DNA of 20,696 bases from Kiritimatiellia bacterium (GTDB lineage Bacteria; Verrucomicrobiota; Kiritimatiellia; UBA8416; JABMPJ01), in contig JAOZSS010000004.1 of the NCBI GenBank assembly GCA_029939545.1, positions 28,029 to 48,724 on the forward strand, in the 5' to 3' direction. The first letter of the stretch is position 1, and every line of letters starts with the position of its first letter. A program made the position numbers and the translations under genes. The notes below the pieces were generated by a model, which was not told the DNA's origin, searched no databases, and saw only the letters and a program-made list of their open reading frames with translations. Below, piece after piece: positions 13,843 through 20,696 of the stretch.

Positions 13843-14489
13843 GCCGCTGCTCCCTTCGCGGCGCGCGGCGTCAAGCGCGACTGCAACGCATCCATGGCCG
13901 CCTTACTGATCACTATTCGCGAATACCGCAGAAGCTGGTAGGTGTTCAGGCTCTCGGCCGAGGTCAGCTCCACCCGCTCCACGTTTTTCGCCGCCTGCGC
14001 CAACACCGGTGTCACCTGGTCCACCACCAGAATCGCGGGGGCGGCCACGTTGATGGCCTCTAGCAGGGCTACCAAATCCTTAGTCTTGCCGCTATCCACG
14101 GCGATCTCGTCAATGACGAGCACTTCGTCGCCGGCCACCGCCTCGCTGAACGCGCGCTGGAAGGCCAGCTTCGCAACCTTGCGATTGATCTTGCCGCCGT
14201 ACTCACGCGGAGTCGGACCAAATGCCACGGCACCGCCACGCCACACGGGCGACTGCTTGTACCCGGCACGGGCACGTCCGGTACCCTTCTGCTTCCACGG
14301 CTTTGCACCTGTACCGGCCACTTCGCCCTTGGACTTGGTCGAGGCGCTTCCGGCACGCCGACGCGCCTGGTAACGCACCACCGACTCGTGCACGGCTTGC
14401 CCGCCCTGGTCCTGAACCATCAGGTCGTCCGGGAAGTCAAGCCCGGCCAGATCGGCACCCTTGGAATCACACATGCGAATCTTACTCAT
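13839..14489 (-). CDS. rplD: 50S ribosomal protein L4
   Basis: L4 lines the exit tunnel with an extended loop and in E. coli autoregulates the S10 operon. The 216 residues have the loop KPWKQKGTGRARAGYKQSPV (63-82), the site where macrolide-resistance mutations map in other bacteria, with consensus residues retained. The globular C-terminal part (AFQRAFSEAVAGDEVLVIDE) is also typical. Start ATG overlaps the rplC stop by one base (TGATG) and the stop overlaps rplW by four. Confidence 0.98.
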   Translation of the reverse strand: MSKIRMCDSKGADLAGLDFPDDLMVQDQGGQAVHESVVRYQARRRAGSASTKSKGEVAGTGAKPWKQKGTGRARAGYKQSPVWRGGAVAFGPTPREYGGKINRKVAKLAFQRAFSEAVAGDEVLVIDEIAVDSGKTKDLVALLEAINVAAPAILVVDQVTPVLAQAAKNVERVELTSAESLNTYQLLRYSRIVISKAAMDALQSRLTPRAAKGAAA

Positions 14490-15139
14490 CAGCCCTTACC
14501 TCCCGCCGAGGCGCCCTTTTTAAGCGCCTTGCGCACGGTAACAATAGCCCCCTTCGGACCCGGCACCGCACCGCGAACCAACAGCACGTTGTCTTCGCCG
14601 CGCACGGCCACGATCTTCAGGTTCTGGGTCGTCACCTGCACATGGCCCATGTGCCCGGGCATCCGCTGCCCCTTGGCGACACGTGCCGGATAGGAACACT
14701 GTCCGATCGAACCCACGCGGCGACGCGCATGTCCACCGTGCGTCATACGGCCACCGGCCATGCGGTAACGCTTGACGACACCGGCGAAGCCGCGTCCCTT
14801 GGTGACGCCCTCGACATCCACGAACTCCACACCCTCGAAAATATCAGCGCCGAGCATATCCCCGGCCTTGACCTCGTCATCGGCCTCAACCTTGAACTCA
14901 CTCAGGTGGCGGCAGAACGGCACGCCAGCCTTGCTGAATCGGGCTGCCTCGGCCTTGGCCAACCGCTTTTCCTTGGTCTCGCCAAATCCAACCTGTACAG
15001 CCTCGTAACCATCCGTCTCGGTGGTCTTGCGCTGTACGACCGGGCAGGGTCCCACGGCCAAAACTGTCACGGGTACACGTACCCCGTTCTCGTCGTACAC
15101 CTGCGTCATACCTAGTTTTTGTCCAATCAACGCTTGCAT
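14489..15139 (-). CDS. rplC: 50S ribosomal protein L3
   Basis: L3 is a primary 23S rRNA binder that reaches the peptidyl-transferase centre. From ATG 15139 the product is 216 residues, opening MQALIGQKLGMTQVYDENG as the family does; a GTG at 15148, directly abutting the rpsJ TAA, would add three residues. Conserved elements are GVTKGRGFAGVVKR (111-124), GSIGQ with Gln147 (the position methylated by PrmB in E. coli) and PARVAKGQRMPGHMG (151-165). The end is Gly/Lys-rich. Confidence 0.97.
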   Translation of the reverse strand: MQALIGQKLGMTQVYDENGVRVPVTVLAVGPCPVVQRKTTETDGYEAVQVGFGETKEKRLAKAEAARFSKAGVPFCRHLSEFKVEADDEVKAGDMLGADIFEGVEFVDVEGVTKGRGFAGVVKRYRMAGGRMTHGGHARRRVGSIGQCSYPARVAKGQRMPGHMGHVQVTTQNLKIVAVRGEDNVLLVRGAVPGPKGAIVTVRKALKKGASAGGKG

Positions 15140-15148
15140 GATGCTCAC

Positions 15149-15457
15149 TTAGATCTTGATGGTTATGTCTACACCCGCCGGCAGGTTGAGCTTCTTCAGC
15201 TCGTCCACTGTCTTCGAGGTCGGCTCCACGATGTCCAGCAACCGCTTGTGCGTACGCACTTCGAACTGGTCCATCGACTTCTTATCCACGTGCGGGCTCC
15301 GGTTTACCGTATACCGCTCGATACGTGTGGGCAGCGGCGTCGGGCCAACCACCTGTGCTCCCGTGCCCCGGGCTGTCTCGATAATGTCCTGAACCGCTTG
15401 GTCCAGTACGCTGTGGTCGTAGCCCTGCAGCTTAATTCTAATGCATTGACCTTGCAT
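15149..15457 (-). CDS. rpsJ: 30S ribosomal protein S10
   Basis: S10 belongs to the 30S head and doubles as NusE in transcription antitermination. The 102 residues show IRIKLQGYDHSVLDQAVQDI (6-25), the GPTPLPTRIERYTVNRSPHV loop (38-57) and FEVRTHKRLLDIVEPTSKTV (65-84), all intact. It heads the S10 cluster, 90 bases after fusA; tuf, which usually intervenes, is absent and a palindromic element lies in the gap. No long S10-type leader able to form the E. coli L4 attenuator is present. Confidence 0.98.
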   Translation of the reverse strand: MQGQCIRIKLQGYDHSVLDQAVQDIIETARGTGAQVVGPTPLPTRIERYTVNRSPHVDKKSMDQFEVRTHKRLLDIVEPTSKTVDELKKLNLPAGVDITIKI

Positions 15458-15501
15458 GCTTCTCCCTTGCTCGCCGTATCGTACCGGCCTGCCCTGCTTG
15501 C

Positions 15502-15529
15502 CCCGCCGTAGCTCTTGAGCGAAGGCGGG
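15502..15529. repeat. Palindromic hairpin element, copy B (GTA/GAA internal loop)
   Basis: In the fusA-rpsJ gap the plus strand reads CCCGCC (15502-15507), GTA, GCTC, TT, GAGC, GAA, GGCGGG (15524-15529). The outer six-base arms and inner four-base arms pair, separated by the same GTA/GAA internal loop as copy A at 9951-9978 and in the same orientation. There is no following T-run on the minus strand, so I do not call it a terminator. It occupies the place where tuf would be expected. Confidence 0.7.
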
Positions 15530-15547
15530 AGCCCCGTCGAAGGGCCA

Positions 15548-17683
15548 TCATTGATTCAGTAATCTATCCTTCAGGTCGGCCGGAGCCACCGCGAAATGAG
15601 TCGGTTCCATAGTGTAAGTCGCCCGCCCCCGCGAGACCGAGCGCACCGCCGTCGAATACCCAAATAGTTCTGCCAGCGGAACAGCCGCCTTGACGATCTG
15701 CATATCGCCGATTGCGTCCATGCTCTGCACCTTGCCGCGGCGCGAGTTGATATCGGAAAGTACCTCGCCCATGTAGTCGGCCGGCGTGACGACCTCGACC
15801 GCCATGATCGGCTCGAGGATCTCGGGCGTGGCCGCCATGACGGCTTCGCGCAGGGCCATAACGGCCGCGGTTCTGAACGCGGCCTCCGAAGAGCTTTCCT
15901 GATCGAACGCACCGCCGGTCACCCGCACGTTGATATCTGTTACCGGGTATCGGACCAGCACGCCGGTGATCAGGCCATCGTTGATGCCATCCTGCACGGA
16001 CGACTTGAACTCCCGGGGTATCTGCGTGTCGGAAATATCGACGCTGATCGTCGTGCCCGCCCCGCGCTTGGCCGCGCGGACCTCGAGCGCCACTTTGGCG
16101 TACTGGCGGCTGCCGCCGAACTCGCGATCGAACACATGCGTGGCCGCACCGGAGGCCATAATGGTCTCGTGGTAGGACACCATTGGACGTCCGCTGTTGG
16201 TCACGACGCCGTACTCGCGATCCATGCGGTCCTTCAAAATTTCGAGGTGCAGCTCGCCCATACCACTCAGGATGGTCTGCCCGGTCTCGGCATCGGTCCG
16301 CACGACGCAGGTGGGATCCTCGGCCGAAAGCGCCGCCAGTGCGGCATCCAGCTTATCCTTGTCAGCGCGGGTCTTCGGCTCGATAGCCATAAACATGACC
16401 GGCTCGGGGAAGCGAATGCCCATCAGCTCGACGGGGGCGTTCTCGGCACAGAGTGTATCGCCCGTCGTGGTATCCTTCAGACCCACCACGGCACCAATCT
16501 CGCCGGAATGCAGGACCTCGACCTCAGTACGATCGTTGGCGTGCAGGCGGATCAGCTTCAGAACGCGCTCGCGCTTCTTCGTGCGCGGATTGAAAACGTT
16601 CTGGCCCCTGCTCAGGTGACCAGAGTAGATCCGCACGAAGGCAAGACGCCCTACATAGGAATCGGTCGCCAGCTTGAAAGCAAGGGCACTGAACGTGCCG
16701 GCGTCATCCGGTGAACGCTCAACCGTGGACCCATCGCGCGGGTTTGTTCCCGTGATGGCAGGGACGTCCAGGGGCGACGGCATGAAATCAACGACAGCAT
16801 CCAGAAGCTGTTGGACGCCCTTGTTCTTCAGTGAGGAGCCGCACAGCACAGGGACCACCTCGCCACTGATCACGGTACGACGGATCGCCGCCACGAGTAC
16901 CTCGGGTGCGACATCGGCGTGCTCGAGGAACGCTTCAACCAGAGCCTCGTCCTTCTCGGCGATAGCTTCGATCATCTCGGCGCGTGCCTTCTCGGCGTCG
17001 GCGGCCAGCTCGGCTGGAATAGGTAACTGCGAGACCTCGGAGCCCAGGGTCTTCTCGTCGTAATCCATGGCGCGCATGTTGACCAGGTCGATCACACCGC
17101 GGAACGCGTCCTCGGCCCCGATCGGAAGCTGTACGGCCACCGCGTTGGAGCCCAGCTTGGTGCGCATGTCTTCTACGACGCGTTGGAAATCGGCACCCAT
17201 GCGGTCCATTTTGTTGACGAATGCCACGCGCGGTACGCCATAACGGTTGGACTGACGCCACACGGTCTCGGACTGAGGTTGCACGCCACCTACCGCACAG
17301 AACACGCCAACGGCACCGTCAAGCACGCGCAACGACCGCTCGACCTCCATAGTGAAGTCCACGTGGCCCGGGGTGTCAATGATGTTGACCTGGTGGTCGC
17401 GCCAGAAACAGGTGGTGGCGGCGCTGGTAATCGTGATGCCGCGCTCCTTCTCCTGCTGCATCCAGTCCATGACCGCGGTGCCCTCGTGGACCTCGCCAAT
17501 CTTGTGGACGATACCGGCGTAGTAGAGCATTCGCTCGGTGGTGGTAGTCTTCCCTGCATCAATATGGGCGATGATGCCGATATTGCGGACTTGGCACAGC
17601 GGTCTCAGACGATCGGCTACTTCGGCGGTGCCGGAGCGAGCAGACGACTTCTTTTTCTTCTTATGTTCCAAAACCGCTACCAT
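15548..17683 (-). CDS. fusA: Elongation factor G
   Basis: EF-G is the cytosolic GTPase that drives translocation and, with RRF, ribosome recycling. From ATG 17683 it is 711 residues, with the GTPase motifs AHIDAGKT (39-46), DTPGHVDFT and NKMD, and complete domains II-V ending LKDRLLNQ. I chose this ATG over an upstream TTG (17725) because the added codons would lie in a palindromic repeat. Even so, about 31 residues precede VRNIGI, including a run of five Lys, roughly twenty more than usual, and no ATG, GTG or TTG lies closer to the G1 loop than residue 5. The codons after it are family-typical. Confidence 0.97.
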   Translation of the reverse strand: MVAVLEHKKKKKSSARSGTAEVADRLRPLCQVRNIGIIAHIDAGKTTTTERMLYYAGIVHKIGEVHEGTAVMDWMQQEKERGITITSAATTCFWRDHQVNIIDTPGHVDFTMEVERSLRVLDGAVGVFCAVGGVQPQSETVWRQSNRYGVPRVAFVNKMDRMGADFQRVVEDMRTKLGSNAVAVQLPIGAEDAFRGVIDLVNMRAMDYDEKTLGSEVSQLPIPAELAADAEKARAEMIEAIAEKDEALVEAFLEHADVAPEVLVAAIRRTVISGEVVPVLCGSSLKNKGVQQLLDAVVDFMPSPLDVPAITGTNPRDGSTVERSPDDAGTFSALAFKLATDSYVGRLAFVRIYSGHLSRGQNVFNPRTKKRERVLKLIRLHANDRTEVEVLHSGEIGAVVGLKDTTTGDTLCAENAPVELMGIRFPEPVMFMAIEPKTRADKDKLDAALAALSAEDPTCVVRTDAETGQTILSGMGELHLEILKDRMDREYGVVTNSGRPMVSYHETIMASGAATHVFDREFGGSRQYAKVALEVRAAKRGAGTTISVDISDTQIPREFKSSVQDGINDGLITGVLVRYPVTDINVRVTGGAFDQESSSEAAFRTAAVMALREAVMAATPEILEPIMAVEVVTPADYMGEVLSDINSRRGKVQSMDAIGDMQIVKAAVPLAELFGYSTAVRSVSRGRATYTMEPTHFAVAPADLKDRLLNQ

Positions 17684-17699
17684 CTTAAATCCATGACGT

Positions 17700-17764
17700 T
17701 CCCCTGCGACCTTAGTCGCAGGCAACGGAGATCTTAGCCTCCCGCGACTCCAGGTCGCAGGGGA
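17700..17764. repeat. TGCGAC palindrome cluster in the rpsG-fusA gap
   Basis: A perfect 8-bp hairpin (CCTGCGAC at 17703-17710, loop CTTA, GTCGCAGG at 17715-17722) is followed by a 5-bp one (GCGAC 17744-17748, GTCGC 17754-17758). The outer arms TCCCCTGCGACCT (17700-17712) and AGGTCGCAGGGGA (17752-17764) are also perfect inverted repeats, so two alternative folds exist. It fills much of the gap between rpsG and the chosen fusA start and would form part of the transcribed spacer. Confidence 0.8.
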
Positions 17765-17810
17765 GCAGATATTCCCGACCAGAAACCCCTTGTTCTCCTG
17801 TTTCCCTTTT

Positions 17811-18281
17811 CTACCACGCGTAGTGAGCGAACGCCTTGTTCGCCTGCGCCATCCGATGCGTATCGTCGCGCTTGCGGATCACCGACCCCTGCCCGTTATA
17901 GGCATCTATCAATTCCATGGCCATGGCCGGACCCATCGGTACGCCGCGACGCCCTTTGGAGGCCGCGAGAAGCCAGCGTAGTGCCAGCGCGAGCTGACGA
18001 TCCCTGCTAATCTCAACCGGTACCTGGTAGGTCGATCCACCCACGCGCCGCGATTTCACTTCAACGCGCGGCTTCATGTTGTCAATCGCCTTGATCAGAA
18101 CCTCGATAGGCTCATCTGACATCTTCTCGTCGATGTGGCTGAGCGCCCCGTAGACAATCCGTTCTGCGGTCGATTTCTTCCCGCAGCGCATTGTGAAGTT
18201 AATCACCTTCGCCACCAGCTCACTATTATAAGTGGGATCCGGTGCCAGGATTCTTCGTTCAGCTGTACGCCTTCTTGCCAT
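17811..18281 (-). CDS. rpsG: 30S ribosomal protein S7
   Basis: S7 starts assembly of the 30S head and contacts E-site tRNA; in E. coli it represses the str operon. The 156 residues are family-length and include MARRRTAERRILAPDPTYNS, the VEVKSRRVGGSTYQVPVEI beta-hairpin region (73-91), RWLLAASKGRRG (102-113) and the end HRMAQANKAFAHYAW. ATG 18281 has GAGGAG upstream in a 45-base gap after rpsL. Confidence 0.98.
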   Translation of the reverse strand: MARRRTAERRILAPDPTYNSELVAKVINFTMRCGKKSTAERIVYGALSHIDEKMSDEPIEVLIKAIDNMKPRVEVKSRRVGGSTYQVPVEISRDRQLALALRWLLAASKGRRGVPMGPAMAMELIDAYNGQGSVIRKRDDTHRMAQANKAFAHYAW

Positions 18282-18300
18282 GACCTGTCTTTCTCCTCAC

Positions 18301-18314
18301 CCCGCGCCTGCGGG
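18301..18314. other. Small hairpin in the rpsL-rpsG gap
   Basis: CCCGC (18301-18305) and GCGGG (18310-18314) pair across a GCCT loop in the 45-base rpsL-rpsG spacer, just upstream of the rpsG Shine-Dalgarno. In E. coli S7 represses translation by binding the S12-S7 spacer; this short stem is too small to assign that role, but it is the only structure seen there. Confidence 0.35.
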
Positions 18315-18326
18315 ATGCTCCATATT

Positions 18327-18698
18327 CTATTTGGGTCGCTTGACCCCGTACTTCGAACGACCTTGCTTACGACCTTCTACGCCGAGGCAGTCCAGCGCAC
18401 CGCGCACGATATGATAACGCACGCCCGGCAAGTCCGACACACGGCCGCCACGCACCAACACCACGCTATGCTCCTGGAGGTTATGACCCACACCCGGGAT
18501 GTAGGCGGTCACCTCGAACCCGGACGTCAAACGCACACGGGCAACCTTACGTAACGCCGAGTTTGGTTTCTTCGGCGTACGGGTCATTACGGCCAGGCAA
18601 ACACCACGTCGCTGGGGACAAGATGCCAGCGCGGGCGCCTTGCTCTTGCGGCGGGCCTGCTTACGGCCTTTCCTCACCAATTGATTGATCGTGGGCAT
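18327..18698 (-). CDS. rpsL: 30S ribosomal protein S12, with Ser88 in place of Lys
   Basis: S12 is at the decoding centre and governs accuracy and streptomycin response. The 123-residue protein begins MPTINQLVRKGRK and keeps CPQRRGVC (27-34), TPKKPNSALRKV with Lys43 (41-52) and Asp89, the site of methylthiolation in E. coli. The usual GGRVKDLPGVRYH is GGRVSDLPGVRYH here: codon TCG gives Ser88 (E. coli K87 without Met). Changes at this Lys cause streptomycin resistance elsewhere. ATG 18698 has AGGGA upstream; the gap to rpoC is 65 bases. Confidence 0.98.
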   Translation of the reverse strand: MPTINQLVRKGRKQARRKSKAPALASCPQRRGVCLAVMTRTPKKPNSALRKVARVRLTSGFEVTAYIPGVGHNLQEHSVVLVRGGRVSDLPGVRYHIVRGALDCLGVEGRKQGRSKYGVKRPK

Positions 18699-18719
18699 AA
18701 CTTTTTTCCCTTTTGGAAC

Positions 18720-18749
18720 GCAAAAGCGAGCATGCTAGCAAAAGCGAGC
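18720..18749. repeat. 12-base direct repeat between rpoC and rpsL
   Basis: GCAAAAGCGAGC occurs at 18720-18731 and again at 18738-18749, six bases apart, in the 65-base rpoC-rpsL spacer. On the minus strand weak promoter-like boxes TTGAGT (plus 18761-18756) and TAGCAT (plus 18737-18732), 18 bases apart, overlap it. Both are imperfect, so I record only the repeat with confidence. Confidence 0.6.
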
Positions 18750-18763
18750 GAGCCAACTCAAGC

Positions 18764-20696
<1,933 letters not shown>

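Noticed and set aside
14222..15115. 297-residue plus-strand open frame opposite rplD and rplC
   Set aside because: It spans two well-supported minus-strand genes and their junction; composition is His/Arg/Thr-rich as expected of an antisense shadow.
15502..15529. Transcription terminator between fusA and rpsJ
   Set aside because: The hairpin is good, but on the minus strand it is followed by GC-rich sequence (AGCAGGGCAGGC) and not a T-run; a stop here would separate the str and S10 parts without an evident promoter.
17684..17725. TTG start for fusA, giving 725 residues
   Set aside because: The 14 added codons are encoded by the palindromic repeat and there is no convincing ribosome-binding site; ATG 17683 is preferred.

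Overview
The window is one uninterrupted minus-strand block of transcription and translation genes: the 3' part of rpoC, then the str, S10, spc and alpha clusters fused end to end. Read in the direction of transcription (right to left) the order is rpoC(partial)-rpsL-rpsG-fusA-rpsJ-rplC-rplD-rplW-rplB-rpsS-rplV-rpsC-rplP-rpmC-rpsQ-rplN-rplX-rplE-rpsN-rpsH-rplF-rplR-rpsE-rplO-secY-adk-map-rpmJ-rpsM-rpsK-rpsD-rpoA-rplQ, closed by a Rho-independent terminator at about 90-119. Every gene is on the minus strand. Gaps are mostly under 50 bases, several stop and start codons overlap (rplC/rplD, rplD/rplW, adk/map, rpsK/rpsD), and no gene-free stretch exceeds 131 bases. No tRNA, rRNA, CRISPR array or insertion sequence is visible.

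The organism is a bacterium with a fairly GC-rich genome. Three genes usual in this neighbourhood are missing: tuf (normally fusA-tuf-rpsJ), rpmD (normally rpsE-rpmD-rplO) and infA (often map-infA-rpmJ). Beta' carries an insertion after the trigger-loop region, as in Proteobacteria and several other diderm phyla. Loss of rpmD plus many short intergenic repeats would fit the PVC superphylum (Verrucomicrobiota, Kiritimatiellota, Lentisphaerota and relatives). That placement is inference from general features, not a database match.

The genes work together: the r-proteins build both ribosomal subunits, EF-G drives translocation, SecY forms the protein-export channel, Adk and Map supply nucleotide balance and N-terminal Met removal, and RpoA/RpoC are RNA polymerase subunits. 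Zinc-ligand Cys sets are intact in S4, S14, L24, L36, the Adk LID and the beta' C-terminal zinc site.

The unusual content is of two kinds. (1) Protein oddities: S11 (rpsK) has an acidic Ala/Glu/Pro-rich N-terminal extension of about 121 residues, doubling its size; S12 has Ser88 where a near-universal Lys is expected; EF-G has a Lys-rich N-terminal extension. (2) Gene junctions hold small repeats: degenerate 7-8-base GAAC-type tandem tracts (both sides of the terminator, and rplN-rplX), a pure heptamer tract (secY-adk), a palindromic hairpin with a conserved GTA/GAA internal loop present twice (rplN-rplX and fusA-rpsJ), and a TGCGAC palindrome cluster (rpsG-fusA). I see no novel multi-gene system; the S11 extension and the repeat families are the most likely undescribed items.
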